Origin: Nonomuraea coxensis DSM 45129
GTDB taxonomy: Bacteria; Actinomycetota; Actinomycetes; Streptosporangiales; Streptosporangiaceae
Direction: 5' to 3'
DNA: 64,000 nucleotides
Assembly: GCF_019397265.1 (NCBI RefSeq)
Contig: NZ_CP068985.1
Location: 3,266,501-3,330,500, forward strand
Below the pieces are notes generated by a model. That model saw only the letters and a program-made list of their open reading frames with translations, did no database searches and was not told the DNA's origin. Positions 1-9,411 of this stretch are shown here, piece after piece. The position numbers were made by a program, and so were the translations under genes. Numbering within the stretch: position 1 is the stretch's first letter; the number at the start of each line of letters is the position of its first letter.

Positions 1-111
1 GCGGAGGCGGGGGCGGACGTGTTCGTGGCGGGCAGCGCCGTCTACGGCGCCTCCGACCCGGGTGCGGCGATCGACGGGCTGCGCGCCGCCGCCATCCGCG
101 CCCAGGGCTGA
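1..111 (+). CDS. rpe: Ribulose-phosphate 3-epimerase, 3' end only
   Basis: The first 36 codons read in frame to a TGA at 109-111. They encode the C-terminal part of a TIM-barrel epimerase: a GADVFVAGSAVYGA stretch (the last phosphate-binding strand and loop), then a DPGAAIDGLR helix. This matches the end of the Rpe family, which interconverts ribulose-5-phosphate and xylulose-5-phosphate in the pentose phosphate pathway. Ribulose-5-phosphate is also a substrate of the RibB reaction encoded downstream, and rpe is often found near rib genes in actinomycetes. The start lies outside the window. The identification rests on this short but characteristic tail. Confidence 0.8.
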   Translation, partial: AEAGADVFVAGSAVYGASDPGAAIDGLRAAAIRAQG

Positions 112-246
112 GCCGCCGGGCCGTCCGTCACCCCGGCGCTCACGGCTGAGCGCCGGGATGCCCGTTCCCATGCCGGGCCGGGGTTGACACCTGATGGGGC
201 CACAATCGACACATAGATGTCACCCAACCTGGGTAAATACCCACTT

Positions 247-1056
247 ATGAGTGACCATGGCATCTTCGGCCCCGGCTCGGTCACCTGGCGGGTGATGGGC
301 GAGCCCATCCTGCTCGTCGGCGGCTTCCGCGCCCTGCTCATGCAGGGCCTGCACCCGAGGGCGATGCGCGGCGTGCTGCAGAACTCCGCGCTCATGGACC
401 CGGCCGAGTCCTGGGCGCGCTTCCAGCGCACCACGGAGTTCGTCCGGGTCCGCACGTACGGCACCACGGAGGAGGTCGAACGGGCGGGCCGCCGGGTGCG
501 CAAGATCCACGCCAAGCTGACCGCCCACGACCCCGACACCGGCGAGACCTACCGCCTCGACGAGCCGGACGCCCTGCGCTGGGTGCACGTCGGCGAGGTC
601 GACTCCTACCTGACGGTCGCCCGGCGGGCCGGCGTACGGCTGAGCGACGCCGAGGCCGACACGTTCGTGGCCGAGTGGCGGCGGGCCGCCGAGGTCGTCG
701 GGCTCAGGACGGAGGACGTGCCCGGCTCGGTCGCCGAGCTGGACGCCTACATCCGGGCCGAGCGGCCGGGGCTGCGTTTCGTCCCGGAGGCCGTCCATCC
801 GCTGCGTCAGTCGCTGAACGCGCCGCTGCCGCGCCTGCTGACCCCGCTCAAGCCCGCCCTGCCCGCGCTCACGCTGCTGGCCTTCGCCACGCTGCCGCGC
901 TGGGCCCGGCGCCTGTACGGCCTGCCCGCCACACCCGTCGGCGACCTGTGGGCGACCGCGACCCTTCGTGCCCTGCAGACCGGGATCGGGCTGGTGCCCG
1001 CGCAGGTCAGGTACACTCCGGCGGCCCGGCGGGCGCACCGCATGACGGCCGCGTGA
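247..1056 (+). CDS. MpaB/DUF2236-family oxygenase-like protein
   Basis: About 269 residues resembling the MpaB (DUF2236, latex-clearing-protein-like) family, whose studied members bind heme b and cleave or oxidise hydrophobic substrates. Visible family features are the N-terminal FGPGSVTWRVMGEP segment, the LLMQGLHPRAM stretch carrying the conserved HP pair, and a C-terminal hydrophobic region followed by an Arg-rich tail. I start it at ATG 247, because the family usually begins just before the GxxG segment. An in-frame ATG at 217 would add ten residues, and neither start has a clear SD. A TTGACA at 184-189 may be the -35 of its promoter. The substrate is unknown. It ends before the FMN riboswitch leader and is probably not part of the rib operon. 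Confidence 0.75.
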   Translation: MSDHGIFGPGSVTWRVMGEPILLVGGFRALLMQGLHPRAMRGVLQNSALMDPAESWARFQRTTEFVRVRTYGTTEEVERAGRRVRKIHAKLTAHDPDTGETYRLDEPDALRWVHVGEVDSYLTVARRAGVRLSDAEADTFVAEWRRAAEVVGLRTEDVPGSVAELDAYIRAERPGLRFVPEAVHPLRQSLNAPLPRLLTPLKPALPALTLLAFATLPRWARRLYGLPATPVGDLWATATLRALQTGIGLVPAQVRYTPAARRAHRMTAA

Positions 1057-1134
1057 CCTCCGCTTGAATCCCTGAACAGGGGGCGGTCGCGCTGGGCGTT
1101 TCGGACATGGCACACTGATGGGAGAACAGAGCTA

Positions 1135-1261
1135 GCGTGCTCCGGGGTCGGTGAAACTCCGAACCGGCGGTGACAGTCCGCGACCCGGCCGATGCCATCG
1201 GCCGGTTGACCCGGTGAAATTCCGGGACCGACGGTTAAAGTCCGGATGGGAGGCAGCGCGC
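1135..1261 (+). promoter_or_regulatory. FMN riboswitch (RFN element)
   Basis: The leader of ribD holds all conserved blocks of the RFN element in order: GGTCGGTGAAACTCCGAACC, GGCGGTGACAGTCCGCGA, a variable GGCCGATGCCATCGGCC hairpin, GGTGAAATTCCGGGACCGACGG, and TTAAAGTCCGGATGGGAG. The closing helix can form between GCGTGC 1135-1140 and GCGCGC 1256-1261. It binds FMN and lowers expression of the rib genes when FMN is plentiful. Between it and ribD are two small hairpins (about 1267-1285 and 1295-1311) but no U-tract, so control at translation start or by another termination route is more likely than a simple intrinsic terminator. That last point is inference. Confidence 0.97.
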
Positions 1262-1367
1262 GAGGTGTCCGGCATACCGCCGGACGCCTGCTGTGGTGCA
1301 TGTCGTGCACCATCGAGTCCCCCGGGGCCCGCCGTGGCTAGGAGCTACTGGCGAGTAGGAGACCCGG

Positions 1368-2471
1368 GTGGAGTTCCCCGAGCAGGACGCCGCGCACATG
1401 GCGCGCGCCGTCGCGCTGGCCGCGCGCGGTCACGGCACCACCAGCCCCAACCCCGTCGTGGGCTGCGTCGTGCTGGACGCGGCGGGCGCGGTCGCCGGGG
1501 AGGGCTTCCACCTCTACGCGGGCGGGCCGCACGCCGAGGTCGGCGCGCTGGCCCAGGCGGGGGAGCGGGCCAGGGGCGGCACGGCGTACGTCACGCTGGA
1601 GCCGTGCGACCACACCGGGCGGACCGGGCCGTGCAGCCGGGCGCTGCTCGACGCCGGCATCGCGCGGGTCGTGGTCGCGGTCGCCGACCCCAACCCCAAG
1701 GCGGCGGGCGGCGCGGCGCGGCTGCGGGCCGCCGGCGTCGAGGTGACCATGGGCGTGCTGGCCGCCGAGGCCGGGCGGGTCAACGAGGAGTGGCTCACGT
1801 ACGCGCGGCTCGGCCGGTCCCACGTGACCTGGAAGTTCGCCGCCACGCTCGACGGCCGCTCGGCCGCCGAGGACGGCACCAGCCAGTGGATCACCTCGCC
1901 GGAGGCGCGGGCCGACGTGCACCGGCTGCGGGCCGCCGCGGACGCGATCGTCGCGGGCGTCGGCACCGTGCTCGCCGACGACCCCCGGCTCACGGCCCGT
2001 CCTGACGGCCCGTCCGCCGCGCGCCGGCCGCCGCTGCGGGTCGTGGTCGACACCGAGGCCCGTACGCCCCCGGACGCCCGCGTGCTCGACGACCAGGCTC
2101 CCACCCTCCTCGCCGTGGCCGACGACGCCGACACCGGCAGGCTCAAGGCCGACGTCCTGCGCCTGCCCCGCCATGGGAGCGGCCTCGACCTGCGCGCCCT
2201 GCTGGCCGAGCTGGCCGCCCGCGACGTGGTCGGCGTCTTCCTGGAGGGCGGGCCGACGCTCGCCGGATCGTTCCTGCGCGAAGGGCTCGCCGACCGGGTG
2301 GTCGCGTACGTGGCCCCGGCGCTGCTGGGCTCCGGCCGCGCGGCGCTCGGCCCCGCCGGAGTGGGGACGATCGACGCCATCCACCGCCTGACTTTCGACG
2401 AAATTTCCCCCATAGGGCCAGATGTTCGCTTGATCGCCCGGCCCGCCGCGCAACCCAGCAGGGAGCAGTGA
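1368..2471 (+). CDS. ribD: Bifunctional riboflavin deaminase/reductase RibD
   Basis: A 367-residue RibD. It performs the second and third steps of riboflavin synthesis: deamination of the pyrimidine made from GTP, then NADPH-dependent reduction of its ribosyl side chain. The N-terminal cytidine-deaminase-like domain shows the zinc site H55-A-E57 and C80/C89 in PCDHTGRTGPC. The C-terminal reductase domain (about 150-367) starts with WKFAATLDGR and contains the SQWITS and FLEGGPTLAG motifs. The GTG start at 1368 has TAGGAG at 1356-1361, six bases upstream. It is the first gene after the FMN riboswitch. Three bases separate its stop from ribE, so the genes are co-transcribed. Confidence 0.95.
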   Translation: MEFPEQDAAHMARAVALAARGHGTTSPNPVVGCVVLDAAGAVAGEGFHLYAGGPHAEVGALAQAGERARGGTAYVTLEPCDHTGRTGPCSRALLDAGIARVVVAVADPNPKAAGGAARLRAAGVEVTMGVLAAEAGRVNEEWLTYARLGRSHVTWKFAATLDGRSAAEDGTSQWITSPEARADVHRLRAAADAIVAGVGTVLADDPRLTARPDGPSAARRPPLRVVVDTEARTPPDARVLDDQAPTLLAVADDADTGRLKADVLRLPRHGSGLDLRALLAELAARDVVGVFLEGGPTLAGSFLREGLADRVVAYVAPALLGSGRAALGPAGVGTIDAIHRLTFDEISPIGPDVRLIARPAAQPSREQ

Positions 2472-2474
2472 TCG

Positions 2475-3065
2475 ATGTTCACCGGAATCATTGAGGAAAA
2501 GGGCGAGGTCGTCGCCGTCGAACACGCCGGTGGCGGCGCCCGGCTCTCCGTACGCGGCCCGCTGGTCACCTCAGACGCCCGCCACGGCGACTCCATCGCC
2601 GTCAACGGCGTCTGCCTGACGGTGGTGGAGGCCGCGGACGGCGTCTTCACCGCGGACGTGATGCGGGAGTCCCTCGACCGCACCTCCCTCGGCGCGCTCT
2701 CCGCGGGGTCCGCGGTCAACCTGGAGCGGGCCGTACGCGCCGACCAGCGCCTCGGCGGCCACATCGTGCAGGGCCACGTGGACGGCACCGCCGTGCTGCT
2801 GTCCCGCGACCCCGGCGAGAGCTGGGACGACCTGCGCTTCTCCCTCCCCGGGACGCTGAGCCGCTACGTCGCGGAGAAGGGCTCGATCGCGATCGACGGA
2901 ATCAGCCTGACGGTCACCACGGTTGACGACGAAAGCTTCGGCGTGAGCCTCATCCCGACCACGTTGCGCCTCACCACCATGGGCGAACGCCGCGTGGGCG
3001 ATCTGGTGAACCTCGAGGTCGACGTGATCGCGAAGTATGTGGAAAGGCTGGTGGTCAGGCAGTGA
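2475..3065 (+). CDS. ribE: Riboflavin synthase alpha chain
   Basis: 196 residues with the hallmark [10 protein letters not shown] start and two homologous barrel halves. Each half has a lumazine-binding motif, VNGVCLTV in the first and IDGISLTV in the second. The enzyme dismutates two 6,7-dimethyl-8-ribityllumazine molecules into riboflavin plus the pyrimidine precursor. The length is normal for a trimeric alpha subunit. GGGAG at 2461-2465 lies nine bases before the ATG. The stop overlaps the GTG of the transporter gene by four bases, which suggests translational coupling. Some databases call this gene ribC; here I follow the actinomycete name ribE. Confidence 0.95.
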   Translation: MFTGIIEEKGEVVAVEHAGGGARLSVRGPLVTSDARHGDSIAVNGVCLTVVEAADGVFTADVMRESLDRTSLGALSAGSAVNLERAVRADQRLGGHIVQGHVDGTAVLLSRDPGESWDDLRFSLPGTLSRYVAEKGSIAIDGISLTVTTVDDESFGVSLIPTTLRLTTMGERRVGDLVNLEVDVIAKYVERLVVRQ

Positions 3066-3730
3066 ACTGGGCGGACGCCGGATTCACGATATTCGGCACA
3101 CACGTGCTCTGGACGGACCTGGTCGGCAACATCGCCGCGCTGTCCACGGTGCTGCTGGCCATGCGCAAGTCGATGTGGACCTGGCCGGTGCAGTTCACCG
3201 GCTCGGTGCTGCTGTTCATCGCCTCGATCAACGCGCACATCACCGGCAACGCGCTCAAGCAGGCCATGTTCGGGATCCTGGCGCTGTACGGCTGGTGGGC
3301 GTGGCGGCGCGGCACCCAGGGCGGCAAGCAGCTCGCGATCCGGCCCGCCGGCGGGTGGGAGCGGCTGCTGCTGATCGCCGCCCTGGTGGCGGGGACCCTG
3401 CTGGTCGGGCTGCTGTTCTGGGTGACGAAGCTGTCGTGGGGCGCGCAGGTGCCGCTGCCGAAGGGCGCGTTCCTGGTGGCCGCCGACGCCTACATCTTCG
3501 TCGGCAGCGCGATCGCCACCTGGGCGCAGGGGCGCGCGCTGGTCGACTTCTGGATGGTGTGGGTGGCCGTCGACCTGGTCGGGGTGCCGCTCGCCTTCAG
3601 CTCAGGGCTGGTCGTCTCCGGATGGGTGTACGGGGTGTTCTTCGTGCTGGTCGTCGTCGGGTTCGTCAAGTGGCTGCGCGAGTACCGCGCCGAGACGGCG
3701 GCGGCGCCGCGGGTGGCGGTGGCCCAGTGA
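3062..3730 (+). CDS. ribM: PnuC-family riboflavin transporter (RibM-type)
   Basis: A 222-residue integral membrane protein with about seven hydrophobic segments, including the PnuC-family aromatic motif [11 protein letters not shown] near residue 80. Most PnuC proteins take up nicotinamide riboside. In actinobacteria, however, a PnuC homologue encoded inside FMN-riboswitch-controlled rib operons (RibM of Streptomyces and Corynebacterium) imports riboflavin. The position here, between ribE and ribBA with 4-bp overlaps at both ends and downstream of an FMN riboswitch, supports the riboflavin role. Substrate assignment is therefore by context. Its GTG start is 3062-3064. Confidence 0.85.
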   Translation: MNWADAGFTIFGTHVLWTDLVGNIAALSTVLLAMRKSMWTWPVQFTGSVLLFIASINAHITGNALKQAMFGILALYGWWAWRRGTQGGKQLAIRPAGGWERLLLIAALVAGTLLVGLLFWVTKLSWGAQVPLPKGAFLVAADAYIFVGSAIATWAQGRALVDFWMVWVAVDLVGVPLAFSSGLVVSGWVYGVFFVLVVVGFVKWLREYRAETAAAPRVAVAQ

Positions 3731-4950
3731 ACGAGGAGAGGATCGAGCTCGACCCGATCGAGCGCGCCATCGAGGACATCCGCAACGGCAAGCCGGTCGT
3801 GGTCGTGGACGACGAGAACCGGGAGAACGAGGGCGACCTCATCTTCGCCGCCGCCAAGGCGACGCCCGAGCTGTGCACGTTCACCATCCGGCACACCAGC
3901 GGCGTGATCTGCGTGGCCATGGAGGGCAAGGAGCTCGACCGGCTCGGGCTGCCGCTCATGGTGTTCCACAACAAGGAGCGCATGCGGACGGCGTACACGA
4001 TCACCGTGGACGCCCGCGACGGCGTCACCACCGGCATCTCCGCGGCCGACCGGGCGCGGACCATCCGCACGCTCGCCGACTCCGCGACCGAGCCCAACGA
4101 GCTGGTCCGCCCCGGGCACGTCTTCCCGCTGCGCTACCACGAGGGCGGCGTGCTGGCCAGGCGCGGCCACACCGAGGCCGCGGTGGACCTGGCCCGGCTG
4201 GCCGGCCTGTCCGGGGCCGGCGCGCTGGCCGAGATCGTCAACGACGACGGCAGCATGGCCCGCCTGCCCGAGCTGCGGCTCTTCGCCGACCGGCACGGCC
4301 TCGCGCTGGTCTCCATCGAACAGCTCGTGGACCACCGGCGGCGGGTCGAGAGCATGGTCACCCGGGTCGCCGAGACGCGCCTGCCCAACGTGTACGGCCT
4401 GTGGCGTGGCTACGGCTACGCCAGCGCGCTCGACGGCGGCGAGCACATGGCGCTCGTCTACGGCGAGCTGGGCGACGGCGAGAACGTCCTCGTACGCGCC
4501 CACTCCGAGTGCCTGACCGGCGACGTGTTCGGCTCGCTGCGCTGCGACTGCGGCGTGCAGCTCGACAACGCGATGTCGGCCATCGCCCAGGAGGGCCGCG
4601 GCGTGGTCGTCTACCTGCGCGGGCACGAGGGCAGGGGGATCGGGCTGCTGGCCAAGCTCAAGGCGTACAGCCTCCAGGACAACGGCTCCGACACCGTGGA
4701 CGCCAACCTGGAGCTCGGGCTGCCGGTGGACGCGCGGGAGTTCTCCAACGCGGGGCAGATCCTCGCCGACCTCGGCGTGAAGTCGGTGCGGCTGCTCACC
4801 AACAACCCGGCCAAGCTCAAGGGCATGGACGGCTACGGCATCAAGGTCCTCGGCCGCGAGCCCATGCCCGTGGCCGTCAACCCCTACAACGAGCGGTACC
4901 TGAAGGCCAAGCGCGACCGCCTCGGCCACGACATCTCGGAGGCTTCTTGA
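3727..4950 (+). CDS. ribBA: Bifunctional DHBP synthase / GTP cyclohydrolase II
   Basis: A 407-residue fusion. The N-terminal half (about 1-205) is 3,4-dihydroxy-2-butanone-4-phosphate synthase, with [12 protein letters not shown], the [19 protein letters not shown] region and RPGHVFPL. The C-terminal half is GTP cyclohydrolase II, with zinc ligands in [18 protein letters not shown] and the [10 protein letters not shown] motif. Together they supply both precursors of the riboflavin pathway, from ribulose-5-phosphate and GTP. The GTG at 3727 overlaps the ribM stop (GTGA). The coding sequence ends in TCTTGA at 4945-4950, directly against the end of the inserted TnpB element, so the gene is intact or has lost at most a few terminal codons. 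Confidence 0.95.
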   Translation: MNEERIELDPIERAIEDIRNGKPVVVVDDENRENEGDLIFAAAKATPELCTFTIRHTSGVICVAMEGKELDRLGLPLMVFHNKERMRTAYTITVDARDGVTTGISAADRARTIRTLADSATEPNELVRPGHVFPLRYHEGGVLARRGHTEAAVDLARLAGLSGAGALAEIVNDDGSMARLPELRLFADRHGLALVSIEQLVDHRRRVESMVTRVAETRLPNVYGLWRGYGYASALDGGEHMALVYGELGDGENVLVRAHSECLTGDVFGSLRCDCGVQLDNAMSAIAQEGRGVVVYLRGHEGRGIGLLAKLKAYSLQDNGSDTVDANLELGLPVDAREFSNAGQILADLGVKSVRLLTNNPAKLKGMDGYGIKVLGREPMPVAVNPYNERYLKAKRDRLGHDISEAS

Positions 4951-5110
4951 CATCCTCCCCCTCGTGAACGAGGGGGATTCCGACCGTCGCCGGTCGGCCT
5001 TCCTGCTTCACCGCCGGTCGCCCGCCCGAGAGGAGGACTCCCGTTTGAGGTCTTGCACCAGCTCCACAGGCGTTTCAGCTCTCCGCCAGCCCGGCGGCGA
5101 GCAGGTTCCG
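4951..5110 (-). ncRNA. Predicted omega RNA (right end of tnpB element)
   Basis: In IS200/IS605 elements the guide RNA of TnpB comes from the 3' end of tnpB and the right end of the element, and its guide is the flanking DNA beyond the right end. Read on the minus strand, this interval runs from the last codons of tnpB through a GC-rich structured stretch (a GACCGGCG...CGCCGGTC-type pairing, 4983-5030) into the terminal hairpin. The guide would then be the reverse complement of the last bases of ribBA (4931-4950). Position follows from family knowledge; no direct signal fixes the 5' end. Confidence 0.4.
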
Positions 5111-6181
5111 GGCCGCGTTCACGTCCCGGTCATGGGCCACGCCACACGCACAGGTCCACTCGCGGGCGGTCAACGGCAGCTGTTTTCGCAGGGTCCCGCA
5201 GGCCGAGCACAGCTTGGAGGAGGGGAACCAGCGGTCTGCCACGACAAGGGTGCGGCCGTACCAGGCCGTCTTGTACTCCAGCATGGACCGCAGCTCCCGC
5301 CAGCCGGCGTCGGAGACGGCGCGGGCCAGCCTGCGGTTCCTGACCAGGTTGCGGACGGACAGGTCCTCCACGGCGATCACTTGATTCTCGGAAACCAGCC
5401 GTGTGGTGACCTTGTGCAGATAGTCGCGCCTGCGGTCGGCGATCCGGGCATGCACCCGCGCCACCTTCAGCCGGGCCTTGGCCCGGTTCTTCGACCCCTT
5501 CTCCTTACGGGCCAGCGCCCGCTGCGCCTTGGCCAGCCTGCGACGCTCACGACGCTCATGACGCGGATTGACGATCTGCTCACCGCACGACAGCGTCGCC
5601 AGCATGGTGAGGCCCGCGTCCACCCCGACGGCCTGCTCGACCGGCGGCAACGGCGCGATCTTCTCCTCCACCAGCAGGGACACGAACCACCGCCCCGCCG
5701 CGTCCCTCGACACCGTGACCGTGGACGGCTCAGCCCCCTCCGGGAGTGGGCGCGACCACACGATGTCCAGCGGAGCTGCCATCTTGGCCAGGGTGAGCCG
5801 GCCGTCGCGCCAGCGGAACGCCGAGCGGGTGTATTCGGCCGACGCCCGCGACCGCTTTCTGCTCTTGAACGTCGGGTACTTGGCCCGGCGGGCGAAGAAG
5901 TTCGCGAACGCCGCCTGCAGATGCCTGAGCGTCTGCTGCAACGGCACCGACGACACCTCACACAGGAACGCCAGCTCGGGGGTCTTCTTCCACGCCGTCA
6001 GCGCGGCCGACGACTCCGCGTAGGAGACGCCGCGGCCCTCCAGCCTGTAGGCGCGGGTCCGCTCTTCCAATGCCTTGTTGTAGACCAGGCGCACGCAACC
6101 GAACGTCCGGACAAGCTCCTCTGCCTGCTCGGGGGTCGGGTGGAAGCGGTACTTGTAGGTCCGCTTCACCAGCTGCGCCAT
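5075..6181 (-). CDS. tnpB: TnpB RNA-guided endonuclease
   Basis: A 368-residue TnpB/OrfB protein, the ancestor group of Cas12 nucleases. Studied members use an omega RNA from the element's right end to cut DNA next to a short motif, helping the element persist. The N-terminal helix-turn-helix-like region contains YKYRFHPTPEQ and YNKALEERTRAYR. The RuvC catalytic residues are all visible: D188 in VGVDAGL, E272 in VEDLSV and D353 in HDRDVNAARN. A CSACG...CACG zinc finger lies between E272 and D353. The protein looks full-length and potentially active. It is transcribed against the rib operon. Base composition matches the surroundings. Confidence 0.95.
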   Translation of the reverse strand: MAQLVKRTYKYRFHPTPEQAEELVRTFGCVRLVYNKALEERTRAYRLEGRGVSYAESSAALTAWKKTPELAFLCEVSSVPLQQTLRHLQAAFANFFARRAKYPTFKSRKRSRASAEYTRSAFRWRDGRLTLAKMAAPLDIVWSRPLPEGAEPSTVTVSRDAAGRWFVSLLVEEKIAPLPPVEQAVGVDAGLTMLATLSCGEQIVNPRHERRERRRLAKAQRALARKEKGSKNRAKARLKVARVHARIADRRRDYLHKVTTRLVSENQVIAVEDLSVRNLVRNRRLARAVSDAGWRELRSMLEYKTAWYGRTLVVADRWFPSSKLCSACGTLRKQLPLTAREWTCACGVAHDRDVNAARNLLAAGLAES

Positions 6182-6306
6182 CCCTCGATCCTAGGTGCGA
6201 GATCACTTCCGCACCGGCCGATCTCGCAAGACGACGGCGGTGCGCCTGGCGGCGTATCGCCTGCTCCTGCCCTGCCCGGCAGGAGTCCGATTCCTCCCCC
6301 GCCTGA

Positions 6307-6801
<495 letters not shown>

Positions 6802-6897
6802 GCCGCGCTCCCGCGGGGGGAGAGGCCGGTCCCGACATCGCGCCGAACCGGCCACTCCTCCTGCGGGACCTGCCCTGAGCTGCGGTAGGTTCTCCTC

Positions 6898-7356
6898 GTG
6901 TCCGAGTCCGCCGTCCCGCCGCCGCCTCTGCCCGTCACCTGGCGCCCGCGCGTCCCGCGCATGGTCGCCTACGGCTTCGCCGCGCTGGTCGTGGCGGGCG
7001 CGGTGATCATGGCGATCTTCATCGCCGAGCCGTTCAAGCTGCCCGACCGCATCGCGATCGTCGCGTTCGGCGGGGCGGTGGCGTACGTGCTGCACCTGCT
7101 GGGCCGGGTGCGGGTGCACGCCGACGAGCACGGCGTCACCCTCGTCAACGCGGTCCGCACCCACCGTTACTCCTGGCCGGAGGTCCTGGAGGTGTCCATG
7201 ACGCCGGGCGAGCCGTGGCCGCGCGTCGACTTCTCCGACGGCAGCACGATCGGCGCCATGGGCATCCAGGGCTCGGAGAAGGCCCGCGCCGCGCAGGCCG
7301 TCGCCGAGCTGACGGCGCTGATCCACGAGCGCGGTGAGGCTCCGGAGCGGTCCTGA
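6898..7356 (+). CDS. PH-domain-containing membrane protein
   Basis: 152 residues. Two hydrophobic segments (about 22-45 and 53-70) follow a Pro-rich N-terminus and precede a C-terminal domain with the strand pattern of bacterial PH domains (VRVHADEHGVTLVNAVRTHRYSWPEVLEVSM). The function is unknown, although this protein type is common next to ribH in actinomycetes. A TAGGTT -10 box at 6886-6891 ends six bases before the GTG start, so the mRNA probably begins at the start codon (leaderless). It therefore has its own promoter and need not depend on rib operon transcription. Confidence 0.7.
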   Translation: MSESAVPPPPLPVTWRPRVPRMVAYGFAALVVAGAVIMAIFIAEPFKLPDRIAIVAFGGAVAYVLHLLGRVRVHADEHGVTLVNAVRTHRYSWPEVLEVSMTPGEPWPRVDFSDGSTIGAMGIQGSEKARAAQAVAELTALIHERGEAPERS

Positions 7357-7418
7357 CGGCGTGTCACGCCGGTCCCGACACCTTATGGCCGGGGCGGGTG
7401 TCGTCGTAGCCTGAAGGC

Positions 7419-8309
7419 GTGCTGCGCCGGACAATCAGGACAATGGACATCCAGTCGCCGGGAAAGCTCATCGAGCTGCTCGACCGGCACGCTTATCTGG
7501 CCGACGAAGGGCTCGCCACGGCCGCCTTCCTCGCGCTGCGCATGGGACGGCCGCTGTTCCTCGAAGGTGAGGCGGGCGTCGGCAAGACCGAGCTGGCCAA
7601 GACCCTGGCCGCGCTGCTGCGGGCGCCGCTCATCCGGCTCCAGTGCTACGAGGGCCTGGACGCCGCCCAGGCGCTCTACGACTGGGACTTCGCCCGCCAG
7701 CTCCTGCATCTCAAGGCCGCGGAGGCGGCCGGGGTCACCGACGTCGGCCGGCTGGAGGGCGAGATCTACGACCGGCGCTTCCTCATCGCCCGCCCGCTGC
7801 TGAAGGCGATCGAGACGCAGCCCAGCGTGCTGCTGGTGGACGAGATCGACCGGGCCGACGACGAGTTCGAGGCGTTCCTGCTGGAGGTCCTGTCGGACTT
7901 CACGATCTCGATCCCCGAGCTGGGCACGATCAGGGCGGAGACGCCGCCGGTGGTCGTGGTGACCTCCAACCGGACCAGGGAGGTGCACGACGCGCTCAAG
8001 CGGCGCTGCCTCTACCACTGGCTGGAGCACCCGGGCTACGACCGCGAGGTGGCCATCCTGCTGCGCCGCCTGCCGCGCTGCACCGAGGCCCTCGCGCTCC
8101 AGGTCGCGCGGGCGGCCGAGCGCATGCGCCAGGCCGGCCTGGTCAAGCCGCCCGGCGTGGCCGAGACGCTCGACTGGACGGAGGCGCTGCTGACGCTGGG
8201 CGCGAAGGAGCTGAACCCGGAGCTCGCCGCCGCCACGCTGGGGGCGGCGCTGAAGTACCGGGAGGACGTGGTGAGCGTCCTCGGCGGCGGGCTGCTCTCC
8301 CATGACTGA
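7419..8309 (+). CDS. MoxR-family AAA ATPase (CoxD-like)
   Basis: 296 residues with the MoxR AAA+ layout: Walker A GEAGVGKTEL (about 50-59), Walker B VLLVDEIDRAD, sensor 1 VVTSNRTRE and the arginine finger region KRRCLYHWLEHP. CoxD-type MoxR proteins act with VWA proteins as chaperones that mature molybdenum hydroxylases such as CO dehydrogenase. The start at GTG 7419 is preceded by TAGCCT (7407-7412) at leaderless distance; ATG 7443 is the alternative. The stop overlaps the next gene by eight bases. CoxE and XdhC/CoxF homologues follow, which makes the maturation role likely, though the target enzyme is not in the window. Confidence 0.9.
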   Translation: MLRRTIRTMDIQSPGKLIELLDRHAYLADEGLATAAFLALRMGRPLFLEGEAGVGKTELAKTLAALLRAPLIRLQCYEGLDAAQALYDWDFARQLLHLKAAEAAGVTDVGRLEGEIYDRRFLIARPLLKAIETQPSVLLVDEIDRADDEFEAFLLEVLSDFTISIPELGTIRAETPPVVVVTSNRTREVHDALKRRCLYHWLEHPGYDREVAILLRRLPRCTEALALQVARAAERMRQAGLVKPPGVAETLDWTEALLTLGAKELNPELAAATLGAALKYREDVVSVLGGGLLSHD

Positions 8310-9411
8310 CCAGGACGCGCCCGAGGACGCCGGCGGGCTGGTCGCCACCATGACGGGCTTCGCCAGGACGCTGCGGGCCGCCGGGGTGGCCGCCGACCAC
8401 GACCGCACCCAGAGCCTGCTGGCCGCGCTCGCCCACCTCGACGTGACCGACCGCGCCGCCGTCTACTGGGCCGGACGGCTCACGCTCTGCGCGACGCCGG
8501 ACGACCTGCCCCGCTACGACCGCTGCTTCGCCGCCTACTTCTCCGGGCGGCGCGCCACGCTCGCCCGTACGGCCGTCACGAGCGTCACCCGGCACCTGGC
8601 GGCGCGCGAGGACCCGGGCGGCGAGGAGGACGGCTCCGAGGACGCGACGGCCGCGCCCGCGACCGCGAGCCGCGCCGAGGTCCTGCGCCACCGGGACGTC
8701 GCCAGGCTCACCGAGGCCGAGCGGGCCGAGGTGCACCGCCTGCTGGCGCTGCTGCGCGACCGGCGGGCCCGGCGGCGCTCGCGCCGCTTCGAGAGCGCGC
8801 ACCGCGGCGCGCTCGACCGGCGCAGGACGATCAGGGAGGCGCTGCGCAAGGGCGAGGTGGCCCGGCTGCGCCGTCGTGAGCACGCCTCCCGGCCCCGTAC
8901 GGTGGTGCTGTTCGTGGACGTCAGCGGCTCCATGGCCCCCTACGCCGAGACCCTGCTGCGCTTCGCCCACGCCCTGGTCATGAGCGAGCCCCGGGCCACC
9001 CGGGTCTACTCCGTCGGCACCCGCCTCACCCCGGTCACCGCCGAGCTGCGCCACCGCGACCCCGGCACCGCCCTGAACGAGGCGTCGAAGGTCATCCCCG
9101 ACTGGAGCGGCGGCACCCGGCTGGGGGAGGAGCTGCGGGAGTACCTCACCCGGTTCAGCGCGCGGGGCGCGATCGTGGTGATCGCCTCCGACGGCTGGGA
9201 ACGCGGTGACCCCGGCCTGCTCGCCGCCCAGATGGCCAGGCTCTCGCGGCAGGCGTACCGCATCATATGGGTCAACCCGCACAAGGGGTATGAGGACTAC
9301 CAGCCGCTCACGGGCGGCATGCGGGCCGCACTGCCGTACATCGACGACCTGGTGGCCGGGCACAGCCTGGCCGCCTACGAGCAACTCAGCGAAAGGCTCG
9401 CCCATGCGTGA
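8302..9411 (+). CDS. VWA-domain protein (CoxE-like)
   Basis: 369 residues. An N-terminal helical region with a charged, Arg-rich central part (about 110-195) is followed by a von Willebrand factor A domain that begins VVLFVDVSGSMAPYAE and so has an intact DxSxS metal site. Later VWA features are DWSGGTRLGEEL and the IVVIASDGWERGDP strand-loop. CoxE proteins partner MoxR ATPases (CoxD) during insertion of the copper-sulfur-molybdenum or related cofactor. It starts inside the end of the MoxR gene and ends inside the start of the xdhC gene (8-bp overlaps), a tightly coupled operon. The real target protein is unknown. Confidence 0.88.
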   Translation: MTDQDAPEDAGGLVATMTGFARTLRAAGVAADHDRTQSLLAALAHLDVTDRAAVYWAGRLTLCATPDDLPRYDRCFAAYFSGRRATLARTAVTSVTRHLAAREDPGGEEDGSEDATAAPATASRAEVLRHRDVARLTEAERAEVHRLLALLRDRRARRRSRRFESAHRGALDRRRTIREALRKGEVARLRRREHASRPRTVVLFVDVSGSMAPYAETLLRFAHALVMSEPRATRVYSVGTRLTPVTAELRHRDPGTALNEASKVIPDWSGGTRLGEELREYLTRFSARGAIVVIASDGWERGDPGLLAAQMARLSRQAYRIIWVNPHKGYEDYQPLTGGMRAALPYIDDLVAGHSLAAYEQLSERLAHA